A DNA stretch of 64,000 bases from Sporolactobacillus sp. THM7-4 (GCF_004153165.1 NZ_SEMD01000008.1:17070-81069), one strand, 5' to 3'; shown: positions 11,506-20,598, counted from the first letter of the stretch. The notes: generated by a model from the letters alone, not told the origin. Numbers and translations: made by a program.

Positions 11506-12402
11506 ATGGAAAAAATCTGTCCGTCAACGGAACCTGAAAAAAAACAGCATAAAGGCCTGACCGTTCATCAGTTTATTATTCGCCTGTTTCTGATTGCGGT
11601 TGGCGTCATGCTTGAGGCTGTTGCCCTGGAAGTTTTTCTCGTACCCAATAGAATTATCGACGGAGGCGTTGTCGGTATTTCCATCATGCTGGCACACCTT
11701 TCGGGCTGGGCGCTCGGTCTCTTTCTCGTTCTTATTAATCTCCCTTTTTTCCTTATTGGTTATAAACAAATGGGAAAAACGTTTACGATCACATCTATCG
11801 GAGGCGTGGCACTGCTTGCCATACTGACGGCTCTGTTTTCTCCGATTCCCCGTTTTACCGATGATCTTTTGCTTGCCGCGGTCTTCGGAGGAATTATCAT
11901 GGGCATCGGTGTCGGCCTTGTCATAAGAAATGGCGGATCTTCCGATGGTACAGAAATTCTCGCCGTACTTCTCAATGAAAAGACGCCTTTTTCTGTAGGC
12001 GAGGTGGTCATGTTTATGAATATTTTTATTCTCGGCTCAGCAGGATTTGTATTCGGCTGGAATTTTGCGATGTACTCGCTGATTGCCTACTTTGTCGCCT
12101 TTAAAATGATTGATATCACGACAACGGGCCTCGAGTCGTCGAAAGCGGTATGGATTATCAGCGACTACCACGAGGAGATCGGCGACGCACTTAATGACCG
12201 GCTGGGCCGCGGCGTAACCTACCTCAATGGAGAGGGCGCCTATACCGGCAATGATAAAAACGTTATTTTCACGGTGATCAGCAGGCTTGAAGAAGCCAAA
12301 GTAAAAAACATCGTCGATTCGATCGACAAGCACGCTTTTCTTGCGATCAGCGATATTCATGATGTCAAAGGTGGCCGGTTTAAAAAAAGAAGCATTCATT
12401 AA
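11506..12402 (+). CDS. YitT-family membrane protein (DUF161/DUF2179)
   Basis: 298-residue integral membrane protein with about five transmembrane helices in residues 20-200 (FLIAVGVMLEAVALEVFL, LGLFLVLINLPFFLIGY, LLLAAVFGGIIMGIGVGLVI). The family motif VIRNGGSSDGTEILA follows, then a C-terminal soluble DUF2179 domain with FTVISRLEEAKVKNIVDSID. B. subtilis has several paralogues (YitT, YpjC, YqfU, YvjA). Function is unknown; transport is only suspected. It is alone, between a terminator and a convergent MFS gene. Confidence 0.85.
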   Translation: MEKICPSTEPEKKQHKGLTVHQFIIRLFLIAVGVMLEAVALEVFLVPNRIIDGGVVGISIMLAHLSGWALGLFLVLINLPFFLIGYKQMGKTFTITSIGGVALLAILTALFSPIPRFTDDLLLAAVFGGIIMGIGVGLVIRNGGSSDGTEILAVLLNEKTPFSVGEVVMFMNIFILGSAGFVFGWNFAMYSLIAYFVAFKMIDITTTGLESSKAVWIISDYHEEIGDALNDRLGRGVTYLNGEGAYTGNDKNVIFTVISRLEEAKVKNIVDSIDKHAFLAISDIHDVKGGRFKKRSIH

Positions 12403-12450
12403 ACACACGGTTTGCCAGATGACCGTATGCAGCCAGGGCCAATCCCGGGC

Positions 12451-13674
12451 TTAAAGTCCTGGCTTCGCCCAGTTCTCTTTACGTTTTCGTTTAGCAAGAA
12501 GAGTTGAAAGGACGACCCAGGCGGCATTCACAAACAGAAGGGAACTTGTGGAGAAAAAGACATACTTAATCCCGAATGCTGCCGCTATGTGGCTGCCGAG
12601 GAGCGAACCGCCCAGCGTGCCGAGAAACTGAGCAGACTGATTATAACCGAACAGGCGTCCTGTGATGTTTTCAGGTGCCATTTGTTTGACGATTGTATTG
12701 ATCGATGGCAGGATTCCCGCTGTAGCAAGACCAAGCAGAAAACGAAGCGCCGTAAGCTGCCAGGGATCAGTAACAAAAGCCTGCGGAATAAATACAATTC
12801 CCGTAAAAATCAGAGCGAACAGGAGAACACGGCGCGGGCCGATCCTGTCGGAAAGCTTGCCGAGCATCGGCGCGGCAATGACACTCGCAATGCCTGCCGA
12901 CGCAACAACGATTCCGGAAATCATTTCTATATGCGACGCGTTTGGTGTCAATATTTTGACGTAAACGGTTATTATCGGCTGTATTGACATATTAGCCAGC
13001 TGAACCATGAAAGTTGTGATGATCATTGCAAGGAACAGCCCGGCATGCGGCAGTATCCCCCAAACTTCGTGGAACGAAGGACCCTTTTTGACTGGCGGGA
13101 CAAATTTTTCTCTGATAAAAATCAGCGATGCAAGAAATGCACAGAATAAAAAGACACTCGTATCGATAAAAACCATCCGCATGCCGATATATTCCGATAA
13201 AGCTCCACCGACAAGAGGTCCGATCAGCGAACCGCTGACCCCGCCTGTTGACAGCACGCCGAGTGCCCATCCCGAATGGCTCCTGGGCGTCTGTGTGGCT
13301 ACGAGAATAATTGACGCTGGAATAAAACCGGCTACCGTTCCCATAATCAGTCGAAGTGCGAAGAGCTGATAGACGTTCTGAACAAAAGCCATCAGAAAAA
13401 TAACAATTGACATACCGAGCCCCGCCCGAAGCAGCATCGGTTTTCGTCCGTATTTATCTGCCAGGGTCCCCCATAACGGAGAGACAAGGGCCGACACGAA
13501 AAATGTGGCACCGAAAACCAACCCGGCCCACCGTTCAATTTCAGCAGTATCATGAATACCAAGCTTCGCGATATAAAGCGGCAAAAACGGAACAATTTGA
13601 CTCATTCCCGCCGCTGTTGCAAAAGCCCCAAACCAACAAACGTAAAGATTCTTTTTCCATAATGCCAGTGGCAA
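12451..13674 (-). CDS. MFS drug-type efflux transporter
   Basis: Proton-coupled exporter with 12 predicted transmembrane helices in 407 residues. The A-like motif after TM2 is GTLADKYGRKPMLL and its pseudo-repeat in the second half is GKLSDRIGPRRVLL; the TM5 motif region is GVSGSLIGPLVGGAL, as in antiporters. The start is uncertain: an ATG at 13707 has only GGATG before it, whereas TTG at 13674 follows AAGGTG at a good distance, and I chose the latter. It is divergent from the LysR gene, which probably controls it. It resembles the MdtG/YfmO group; the substrate is unknown. Confidence 0.85.
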   Translation of the reverse strand: MPLALWKKNLYVCWFGAFATAAGMSQIVPFLPLYIAKLGIHDTAEIERWAGLVFGATFFVSALVSPLWGTLADKYGRKPMLLRAGLGMSIVIFLMAFVQNVYQLFALRLIMGTVAGFIPASIILVATQTPRSHSGWALGVLSTGGVSGSLIGPLVGGALSEYIGMRMVFIDTSVFLFCAFLASLIFIREKFVPPVKKGPSFHEVWGILPHAGLFLAMIITTFMVQLANMSIQPIITVYVKILTPNASHIEMISGIVVASAGIASVIAAPMLGKLSDRIGPRRVLLFALIFTGIVFIPQAFVTDPWQLTALRFLLGLATAGILPSINTIVKQMAPENITGRLFGYNQSAQFLGTLGGSLLGSHIAAAFGIKYVFFSTSSLLFVNAAWVVLSTLLAKRKRKENWAKPGL

Positions 13675-13905
13675 TAAAAAACACCTTACTTCTTTTAAAT
13701 TAATCATGATTCATCCATTTATAGAAAAACGCCTGATCAGGACGACTCACTTTTTTGGCACAGTCCCTATCATAGAATGATTCGCTTATTTATACCAATA
13801 TATATATTCTTATAAATGAATAGGGTATAATCTATTAGAAACACGTACGGTAATTGCTTTCATCATATGCGCTTAATTATTAAAAAGATAATGGAGGATC
13901 CTTTT
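13675..13905. promoter_or_regulatory. divergent promoter region, MFS and LysR genes
   Basis: The AT-rich spacer contains GGGTATAATCTAT on the plus strand (TATAAT-type -10 for the LysR gene) and the inverted arms TTATACC / GGTATAA about 30 bp apart, a plausible LysR-type operator. The palindrome CCTGATCAGG lies near 13731. Confidence 0.4.
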
Positions 13906-14823
13906 ATGGAATTACTTCAGCTTAAGTATTTCAGAACAGTTGCCCGCTATGAGCACATGACACGGGCTGCGGAAGAATTATCAATTGCCCAGCCCTCCCT
14001 CAGCCAGACGATCAAGCGCCTTGAGAAGGAGGTCGGGGTTCGGCTGTTCGATCGCAAAGGCCGGAAGATCAGGCTGAACCGCTATGGTAAACTTTTTCTT
14101 GAAAAAACGGAACAAGCGCTTGCCACTCTGGAAGAAGGAAAAAGAGAAGTCGCCGATCTCGCTAAACTGAATGACAATTGTATTTCCCTTTCCGTCATGA
14201 GAACGCCAATTATTCCCGACCTGCTCAGCCATTTTCACCACTGGCATCCCGCCGTCCGTTTTCGTGTCCGGCAGCTTTCGCTCACCACGGTCATGCATCA
14301 GCTGGAAACGGGAGAAATTGACATGTGTATCACACCTTATCAGAAAGAACCAGACAGCCCTTATGACTGGAAACGGCTGATGAATGATGAGATCTATCTT
14401 GTTGTCCCGGGATCGCACCATCTCGCCTGCCGCAGCAGCATTGATCTTCTTGATATCGCCCGCGAACCCTTTATTTTAAAAGCGAGCGGCGCATTTCGGG
14501 AAGTGACCGACACTTTTTTCCAGATGGCCGGATTTGAGCCGGATATCGCTTTTGAAGTCGATGATCCGGTCTCGATCCGCTGCCTGGTCAGGGAAGGTCT
14601 GGGGGTTGCTTTCTTCTCATCTCTCACCCTTCAGTCCATTAAGGACTGTTCAATCGTTCCTCTTAAAATCAATAAGCCGCGATGCTTCCGTACAATCAGC
14701 CTTGTCTGGAATACCGAACGGCATCACTCGCCGATTGCCGTTCAATTTTATCATTATGTTGTTCAGTATTTTTCCGAGCTGAATCAAAAAGAAAAAGGCA
14801 GACCGGGTCAATTGCCGGGCTAA
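13906..14823 (+). CDS. LysR-family transcriptional regulator
   Basis: 305-residue regulator. Residues 1-60 form the winged helix-turn-helix (LKYFRTVARYEHMTRAAEEL, then SQPSLSQ-like AQPSLSQTIKRLE and GVRLFDRKGRKI). Residues ~88-295 form the periplasmic-binding-like effector domain. The ATG at 13906 follows GGAGGATCC; the frame is open upstream, but the HTH begins right after this Met. It is divergent from the MFS exporter, the usual arrangement in which a LysR protein activates its neighbour when bound by a small ligand. The ligand is unknown. Confidence 0.9.
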   Translation: MELLQLKYFRTVARYEHMTRAAEELSIAQPSLSQTIKRLEKEVGVRLFDRKGRKIRLNRYGKLFLEKTEQALATLEEGKREVADLAKLNDNCISLSVMRTPIIPDLLSHFHHWHPAVRFRVRQLSLTTVMHQLETGEIDMCITPYQKEPDSPYDWKRLMNDEIYLVVPGSHHLACRSSIDLLDIAREPFILKASGAFREVTDTFFQMAGFEPDIAFEVDDPVSIRCLVREGLGVAFFSSLTLQSIKDCSIVPLKINKPRCFRTISLVWNTERHHSPIAVQFYHYVVQYFSELNQKEKGRPGQLPG

Positions 14824-14904
14824 AGCGATACAAGTGAAGGAGCGACAGTGTGCCGAAAGCCAGTCAATTGCATCATCAGACAGGGCATTCATCCGTGTAC
14901 GGAA

Positions 14905-15612
14905 TTAAACGGCTTGATTCTGTCCGTGATTCTGATGCGTTTTTTTCTGGCTCTTCCAGCCAAAATATAAGACAGCGGCTATGATCAGAAGAACAACGGG
15001 CCATTCCAGCCATTTTGCGGCTTCCCCTGCCAGGTATTTGACAAAGGGTTCGGCGAACAGCATTCTTCCGGCCGTCATTGCCAGGATAGCCGATCCTAAA
15101 TAGATAATCCACGAAAAGCGTTCTGTCAGTTTCATAATAATTGCGCTTCCGCCCATTAAGAGAGGAATACTGATCAGGAGGCCGAAAATCACGAGAAGCG
15201 GATCCCCCTGAGCCGCTCCGGCAACAGCCAGAACGTTATCCAGTCCCATCAGCGCGTCGGCAATAATGATTGTCCGGATAGCTGCCAGAAGACTGGAAGC
15301 CGGCTTGATTTCCTTGCCTTTATTTTCCCCTTCATCAGCCGGTTGAAGCAAACGGAAGGCGATCCAGATAAGCACCAGACCACCGGCAAAGTGAAGGCCC
15401 GGGATCATGAGCAGATAGACGACCAGGATCGTGGATATGGCCCGGAGAACAACTGCTCCGGCTGCGCCATATATGATTGCCCACTTTCTCTGCCTTTCCG
15501 GGAGCCTGCGCGCCGCCATTGCAATTACGATCGCATTATCTCCCGCCAGAAACAGGTCGATCCCGACAATCACAGCGAGAGAAGACCAAAATTCCAGTGT
15601 AAAAAGTTCCAT
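14905..15612 (-). CDS. TerC-family membrane protein (YceF/YkoY-like), copy 1
   Basis: Integral membrane protein of 235 residues with about seven helices. The TerC hallmarks are GIDLFLAGDNAIVIAMAARRLP in TM1-2 and the inverted partner ADALMGLDNVLAVAGAA in the middle. Members next to yybP-ykoY riboswitches, such as YkoY, help export or metallate with manganese. An AGGAGG lies before both a TTG and the ATG at 15612; I chose the ATG because it matches the N-terminus of the neighbouring copy (MELFTLEF versus MDLFSAEF). It has its own riboswitch upstream. Confidence 0.88.
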   Translation of the reverse strand: MELFTLEFWSSLAVIVGIDLFLAGDNAIVIAMAARRLPERQRKWAIIYGAAGAVVLRAISTILVVYLLMIPGLHFAGGLVLIWIAFRLLQPADEGENKGKEIKPASSLLAAIRTIIIADALMGLDNVLAVAGAAQGDPLLVIFGLLISIPLLMGGSAIIMKLTERFSWIIYLGSAILAMTAGRMLFAEPFVKYLAGEAAKWLEWPVVLLIIAAVLYFGWKSQKKTHQNHGQNQAV

Positions 15613-15654
15613 AATCAAGCAAACCTCCTGAATGATAAATCTGGTTAACAAAAT

Positions 15655-15825
15655 AAAACAGCCCTCCCAACGGTTTGTCGGAAAGGCTTAAAAATAATAA
15701 ACCTTTGCCCATTTTCCGTTCAGGGCAAAGGTCTCGCGAGCAGCAAATATGCTGCCAGCAAAGGCCGGGGCTTTAACCCGTACTGACGGCACATTGCTGC
15801 TGGCTACTCCCCTTTATGAGAAGCT
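15655..15825 (-). ncRNA. yybP-ykoY (Mn2+) riboswitch with expression-platform terminator, copy 1
   Basis: Minus-strand leader of TerC copy 1. The 5' aptamer strand has AAAGGGGAGTAGC, then TGCCGTCAGTACGGG, CCCCGGCCTTTGC and GAGACCTTTGCCC, all conserved elements of the yybP-ykoY class. A terminator follows at 15655-15690 (AGCCTTTCC pairing with GGGAGGGCT, then TTTTATTTT). Mn2+ binding should prevent termination and turn the gene on. Confidence 0.92.
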
Positions 15826-15897
15826 ATCAAATTAACACTAGTATACGATCATCTATCATTTCTGTCAATAAAATTGACTATCAGGATCCGCTTTGTA

Positions 15898-15960
15898 CAA
15901 ATATATCGGCGATACCAGGAATAGATCTGCGGTACTCAGAAAATAGGTACAAACATATGA
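15898..15960. repeat. three degenerate 21-bp units
   Basis: Between the riboswitch of copy 1 and the 3' end of TerC copy 2, three consecutive 21-base units can be aligned by eye (starts 15898, 15919, 15940), the first two sharing CGGYGATACYAG-like ends. Low identity, so tentative. Confidence 0.3.
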
Positions 15961-15985
15961 CGAAAATATAACCTTATTAACCCGA

Positions 15986-16687
15986 CTAAACGCTTTCTTT
16001 CTGTTTCTGTTCATCCTTACCCCGCTCACTGTTTTTCTGACTCATCCAGCCAAAATAAAGGACACAGGCAATAATCAGGAAGATAACCGGCCATTTAATC
16101 CAGGCAAAAGGTTCCATCAAATCCTTGATGATATGTTCGGTAAAAATCATCTTTCCTGCCGTAAACGCGAGAATCCCTGCACCGGCATATGTGATCCAGG
16201 CATAACGGTCGGTAAGCTTAAGAAAAAGCGTACTTCCGCCCATTACAAGCGGAATGCTGATCAGCAGACCGATAATAACAAGCAGGAAACTTCCGGATGC
16301 CGCACCACCCACGGCCAGCACATTGTCCAGCCCCATCAAAGCATCGGCAACAATAATCGTCCGAATGGCGGCACCCAGACTGCTCTTTGCCTCAATTTGC
16401 TTCTCACCGTGCTGACTTTTAAGCAGGCTATAGGATATCCAGACTAATAACAAACCGCCGATCAAATGCAACCCAGGAATCATCAGCAGCCAGACCACAA
16501 CAAGAGTCAGAGCGGCACGTATAGCGACGGCGCCAAGGGTACCGTAAAGGATCGCACGTTTCCGCAGCCGTCCTGGCAACCGGGACGCTGCGAGTGCAAT
16601 AACAATGGCATTGTCTCCGGCAAGAATCAAGTCGATACCGACAATTAATAACAGTGACGTAAGAAATTCAGCTGAAAAAAGATCCAT
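15986..16687 (-). CDS. TerC-family membrane protein, copy 2
   Basis: 233-residue paralogue of the adjacent TerC protein, with the same topology and motifs (GIDLILAGDNAIVIALAASRLPG and ADALMGLDNVLAVGGAA). The C-terminus is a charged Lys/Gln/Glu tail (GKDEQKQKE) instead of the His/Gln/Asn tail of copy 1 (KKTHQNHGQNQ). It is preceded by its own yybP-ykoY riboswitch, so the two genes are independent transcription units and not an operon. Probably a tandem duplication that included the regulatory RNA. Role in manganese efflux or supply to exported enzymes is inferred from the family. Confidence 0.88.
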   Translation of the reverse strand: MDLFSAEFLTSLLLIVGIDLILAGDNAIVIALAASRLPGRLRKRAILYGTLGAVAIRAALTLVVVWLLMIPGLHLIGGLLLVWISYSLLKSQHGEKQIEAKSSLGAAIRTIIVADALMGLDNVLAVGGAASGSFLLVIIGLLISIPLVMGGSTLFLKLTDRYAWITYAGAGILAFTAGKMIFTEHIIKDLMEPFAWIKWPVIFLIIACVLYFGWMSQKNSERGKDEQKQKESV

Positions 16688-16743
16688 TCCATTCCCCTCC
16701 GTTTTTTAGTTTCTCTTTACCGTGATAAATTAATCCGCAACAA

Positions 16744-16920
16744 TGAAAAACAGCCTCTCCAACGGTTGATGGAAAGGCTGTTTGCATTAAAAAACCTTTG
16801 CCTTTTTTCATCCGTTCGAGGCAAAGGTCTTGCCGGCAACATGAAACTGTTGCCAGAGAAGGCCGGGGATAAATCCCGTAATGACGGCACTCCTCTTTAG
16901 GCTACTCCCCTTATGAGAAG
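16744..16920 (-). ncRNA. yybP-ykoY (Mn2+) riboswitch with terminator, copy 2
   Basis: Minus-strand leader of TerC copy 2, with AAGGGGAGTAGCC, GTGCCGTCATTACGGG, CCCCGGCCTTC and AAGACCTTTGCC in the same order as copy 1. The terminator stem AACAGCCTTTCC / GGAGAGGCTGTT with TTTTTC occupies 16744-16784. Both parts align with copy 1, supporting duplication of riboswitch plus gene. Confidence 0.92.
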
Positions 16921-17143
16921 TATATATGTTATTTAATTTAATTTTATTACGGATTTGTTTTCCTGTCAAGGAACAGGTCTTTACCGTATGTGTCTGGTTT
17001 TTATCTGAATATAATTTGCTGCCGGATTTCTGATCCGGTTTGTTTAAAATCTCATATTCAGGGTATCTCTAATTATGAATCAAATAATAAAATTTCAGCC
17101 CGGCAGGCAGTTGAGTATAAGTAAAAAAGAAAGGATGAGATGA

Positions 17144-17578
17144 ATGGACAATAATGTTCAATCCCTGATTGAAGGTCTGAACGCGGATCTTGCCGGTGAA
17201 TACTCGGCGGTGATTCAATACAACTATTACGCGACGACAGTAACCGGAATGAATTATCAGGTGCTGAAACCCTTTTTCGAAGAAGAAATACCTGACGAAC
17301 TCGGCCACGCGGCCTATCTTTCTGAAAAAATCATGAATCTCGGGGGCGAACCGACAACGGTACCAGCCCCAGTCAAGAAAGTAACTGACGCGAAAGAGAT
17401 GCTGGAAGAAGCGAGAAAAGCAGAGGCCCGTACGCTCGAAGCGTATAAAACACGCCGTATTCAGGCGGATGAACTGGGAATGGTCGAGCTGGTCGTCAAA
17501 CTGGAAGACATGATCGCAGACGAACAAATGCACTTTGAAAAGCTGACAAAAACCTTGAAAGATCCTGTTTTCTCTTAA
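17144..17578 (+). CDS. ferritin-like (bacterioferritin-type) di-iron protein
   Basis: 144-residue all-helical protein of the ferritin-like superfamily. Candidate iron ligands are visible in the expected four-helix pattern: a Glu in LAGEYSAVIQY (helix A), the pair in EEEIPDELGHAAYLSEKI (helix B, ExxxxxxH), a Glu in EEARKAEARTLEAY (helix C) and EDMIADEQMHFEKL (helix D, ExxxxxxH). No heme-ligand Met of true bacterioferritin was confirmed. The start follows GAAAGGATGAG. Likely role is iron storage or peroxide detoxification. It stands alone. Confidence 0.8.
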   Translation: MDNNVQSLIEGLNADLAGEYSAVIQYNYYATTVTGMNYQVLKPFFEEEIPDELGHAAYLSEKIMNLGGEPTTVPAPVKKVTDAKEMLEEARKAEARTLEAYKTRRIQADELGMVELVVKLEDMIADEQMHFEKLTKTLKDPVFS

Positions 17579-17666
17579 CATTAAAGTAACCCGGCTCACC
17601 CTCAGCCTTTCACAATGACTCCGGGTTACCCTGACGTTTCACCTCGCACTGAAAATAAAGTCCGGA

Positions 17667-17701
17667 AAAGTCCGGAACCTATAAACGGTTCCGGACTTTT
17701 T
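17667..17701. terminator. bidirectional terminator between ferritin-like gene and ecsB
   Basis: GTCCGGAACC and GGTTCCGGAC form a perfect stem with T on the plus side and A on the other, so it can terminate both the ferritin-like gene and the converging ecsB. A second weaker stem, GTAACCCGG/CCGGGTTAC, lies at about 17586-17630. Confidence 0.8.
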
Positions 17702-18921
17702 CATCGGTTTTCTTTTGCAATTCTCCGGGCTGTATAGCCGAGAGAGAACAATCCTCCAGCCACAAGCCCCGCAGCAAGAAAAGCAAAGAAACCGGCGGGA
17801 CTCTTCATCCCTGCAGCACCCGCCGCGCTGAGCGCAACCGTCTGGATGACCAGAAGAGCAAACAGCAGCCGGACAAAACTGCGCCGTTTTAAGCCGAAAG
17901 ACACCGGATACATCCCGGCGAGCGCCTGCGGAAGCGGATGTTTCCACAGTGCGAGCAGCTGAAGCCCCGTCAGGTAAACCGTTGCAGCGACAATAAAAAC
18001 GGTATAGAACCCATTACCGATGAAATAGCTGACCAGCATCCCGATAATCGTCAGACGAGCAAAAATTCCGAAATAGTCATCGGCACGGAGGAACGTTTTT
18101 ACAAAAATCTGATCATAGACGTGTTCCCTGTCAAACGAGCGAACCGGAAACCAGCTGCTGATCAGTTTCCTGGCTCTGATCCGGTGCTTCAGCTGCGGGA
18201 CGTCCGTAAACAGATTGGCAAAGCGCAGAAACTTCATTGCCTGTTTATTTTCCATATCAAGCACCCGGTCCCATTTAAGCAGACCACGCGCCGCCTGGCG
18301 ATGAAACAGAAAAGCGCCGGAAAGCAGCATGATCAGAAGACAGGCTGCCGGAACAGCAATGAACAGCCTTGCTGTTACAGAGTAAAGAAATAAAAATGAA
18401 ATGGCTCCGCGTAATATTTTGAGCGGAATTAAATCGTCGATCGACTGTTCCTGCCAGCGGCAGTCGATATTCCATCCCTTGACGATGAAAGCGGCTGCAA
18501 GGACCAGAAAATAAGCAACCGGGTTGCGGCCGGCCATTTGAAAAAACAGCGGCATACAAACGATCCATGCGACAAGAATAACGAAACTCTGTACCAGAAA
18601 ACTATAGATTCTGCTGCTTCGAAAATAGCCGCCTAATTCCGGTTCAACCGGGAGAAGAAACACCTGATCCGCCTTCTGAATAAACGTACGGACCGGCGCG
18701 CGGACAGACAAGGCGGAAAGAACAACACTGATCAGCAGCAGCCCGGGAAAATGCTCCGGAAGCCCGTCCAGCCAGCGTTTATAATAAAATCCACCGATAA
18801 TGATCATGGCATAGAGAACAAACATAAGCCCGCTGTTTTTCCCAATCAGATTCCAATAGCGCAGCTGCATCTGAAAATTATCCGTTCGTCTTTTCTCCCA
18901 GAGCCGGTTTAATTCAGCCAT
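17701..18921 (-). CDS. ecsB: ABC transporter permease EcsB
   Basis: 406-residue membrane component of the Ecs ABC transporter, with several hydrophobic segments grouped at about residues 25-75, 105-200 and 280-400. It begins with the family's LWEKRRTDNFQMQLRYWNLIGKNSGLM-type amphipathic region. In B. subtilis and staphylococci Ecs affects secretion, competence and regulated intramembrane proteolysis through RasP. The start overlaps the end of ecsA by 13 bases, so the two are translationally coupled. The third gene, ecsC, is absent here. Confidence 0.88.
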   Translation of the reverse strand: MAELNRLWEKRRTDNFQMQLRYWNLIGKNSGLMFVLYAMIIIGGFYYKRWLDGLPEHFPGLLLISVVLSALSVRAPVRTFIQKADQVFLLPVEPELGGYFRSSRIYSFLVQSFVILVAWIVCMPLFFQMAGRNPVAYFLVLAAAFIVKGWNIDCRWQEQSIDDLIPLKILRGAISFLFLYSVTARLFIAVPAACLLIMLLSGAFLFHRQAARGLLKWDRVLDMENKQAMKFLRFANLFTDVPQLKHRIRARKLISSWFPVRSFDREHVYDQIFVKTFLRADDYFGIFARLTIIGMLVSYFIGNGFYTVFIVAATVYLTGLQLLALWKHPLPQALAGMYPVSFGLKRRSFVRLLFALLVIQTVALSAAGAAGMKSPAGFFAFLAAGLVAGGLFSLGYTARRIAKENR

Positions 18922-19661
18922 TTTGTCTCGCCCCTTGCCACCGCCAGATAAATATCGTGAAGTGATGCCCTGCTGTCGCCAAACTTCTGTTTGATCATTT
19001 CAAGCGTCCCCTGCACGGCGATTTGTCCATCATGGAGAATAATAAATTTATCACAATACTGTTCCGCAGTCGACAGAATGTGGGTCGACATCAGGATAGC
19101 TGCACCCTGTTTTTTCATTTCTTCCATTAAATCCAGCAGGGACTGAATGCCAATCGGATCGAGCCCGACAAAAGGTTCATCGACAATATATAAATCAGGA
19201 CGGACAAGGAAGGCGCACATAATCATCACTTTCTGACGCATTCCTTTAGAGAAATGGCTCGGAAACCAGTGTCTCTTTTTTTCCATCCGAAAGAGCTTCA
19301 GCAGTCGCCCACTTCTTTCTTTAAAAGTCGTCCGATCAATATGGTAGGCCATTGCAGTCAGCTGAAGATGTTCTTCGAGCGTCATCTGTTCGTACAGTTC
19401 AGGCAGTTCCGGTACATAAGCAAGCTTCTGCCGATAACCCAGCCTGTCCTGCCTGATTGTCCTGCCCGCGACACGGATCTCCCCTTCAAAAGGATCAAGC
19501 AGGCCGAGAATGTGCTTAATCGTCGTACTCTTGCCCGCGCCGTTCAGTCCGACAAGCCCGACAAGCTCGCCCGGATTCATATCAAAAGTTACATCATGCA
19601 GTACCGGACGCTGACGCGAATAGCCGCCGGTAAGATGTTCCACAGATAATACTGGATCCAT
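18909..19661 (-). CDS. ecsA: ABC transporter ATP-binding protein EcsA
   Basis: 250-residue ATPase. Walker A GLNGAGKST is at residues 38-46; a signature FSKGMRQKV, Walker B LYIVDEPFVGLD and the switch His in LMSTHILSTAEQ follow in order. A longer frame opens at 19721, but GGGAGAG lies before the ATG at 19661 and the resulting length matches B. subtilis EcsA (247). It pairs with EcsB and is divergent from hit, as in B. subtilis. Confidence 0.93.
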   Translation of the reverse strand: MDPVLSVEHLTGGYSRQRPVLHDVTFDMNPGELVGLVGLNGAGKSTTIKHILGLLDPFEGEIRVAGRTIRQDRLGYRQKLAYVPELPELYEQMTLEEHLQLTAMAYHIDRTTFKERSGRLLKLFRMEKKRHWFPSHFSKGMRQKVMIMCAFLVRPDLYIVDEPFVGLDPIGIQSLLDLMEEMKKQGAAILMSTHILSTAEQYCDKFIILHDGQIAVQGTLEMIKQKFGDSRASLHDIYLAVARGETKWLN

Positions 19662-19829
19662 TTCAGTCTCTCCCGCTAACTCAATATTCTTCGTTTGATT
19701 ATCCATTTTCAAGTCTAACAAAAAAACAATAGAAAACGTAATTTTGAGGGCCTAAATATTTTGTCTTCCGGATAAGTCAATGAGACATTCAGATTTCCGG
19801 CACGAAAAACTGCCCTGAAAATTCAAACC

Positions 19830-19954
19830 AACTCGTGAGGTGCATCCTGGTCAGGCAAAAATTCTCCCAATCCGATGAAAGTTCATCCTGATCCGATGAA
19901 AGTTTACCCCAATATCTAATCAGTTTTACCTGAAGATAAGAAACAATTATCCCG
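19830..19954. repeat. degenerate 21-bp periodic tract
   Basis: In the ecsA-hit intergenic region, successive 21-base units start at about 19850, 19871, 19892, 19913 and 19934. The two clearest share TCCGATGAAAGTT; others keep only the TT and CCTGA/CCCAA ends. The period equals that of the large arrays, but the sequence differs. No gene is supported here. Confidence 0.45.
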
Positions 19955-20041
19955 TTCATTACAGCGGGCAGGGTATGCTAAAATAGAGATAATTCATTTA
20001 ATAAAAGATGCTCAAATGAAAAGAACGAAGAGAAGGGATCG

Positions 20042-20479
20042 ATGACAATGGCGGAAGAATCAAATTGCATATTCTGTAAAATTATCAAGGGGGAGATCCC
20101 GAGCGCGAAGGTCTACGAAGACGAAGATGTTTTTGCATTTCTTGATCTGAGTCAGGTAACAATGGGCCATACGCTGATTATTCCGAAAGTGCACCAAAAA
20201 GACATTTTTCATCTCGAACCGGAAATCGCAGCAAAACTTTTCAAACATGTTCCGGTTATTGCCCGGGCAATCCAGGAAGCCTTCCATCCAGTCGGAATGA
20301 ACATATTGAATAACAATAGCGAACTCGCCGGTCAAAGCGTTTTCCACTACCATATTCATCTGATCCCCCGCTATGGGAACACGGACACATTCTCGTTCAG
20401 TTTTCAGCCTCATACGGATGATTACTCGAACGAGCAACGTTCGAAAATTGCCGCTGCAATTGCTGAAAAAATCAGATAG
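20042..20479 (+). CDS. hit: HIT-family protein Hit (nucleotide hydrolase/transferase)
   Basis: 145-residue histidine-triad protein. The N-terminal zinc-type CIFCKIIKGEIPS and the catalytic HYHIHLIPR (HxHxH) are both present. Such proteins hydrolyse nucleoside phosphoramidates or adenylylated molecules; the cellular substrate is unknown. AAGGGATCG precedes the start, and a second ATG two codons on is equally possible. Its place opposite ecsA and before trpP is the B. subtilis order. Confidence 0.93.
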   Translation: MTMAEESNCIFCKIIKGEIPSAKVYEDEDVFAFLDLSQVTMGHTLIIPKVHQKDIFHLEPEIAAKLFKHVPVIARAIQEAFHPVGMNILNNNSELAGQSVFHYHIHLIPRYGNTDTFSFSFQPHTDDYSNEQRSKIAAAIAEKIR

Positions 20480-20598
20480 CCCTGAACGCAGCCGAAAACC
20501 GATGTTTCAAAAAATGTTTGCTTTTTCAGTAAAATGAGTGTATATTTTTTGTTATAACCCTTGCAGCAGGCTGGTGGAGCACTGCTGGAGGTATCTTT

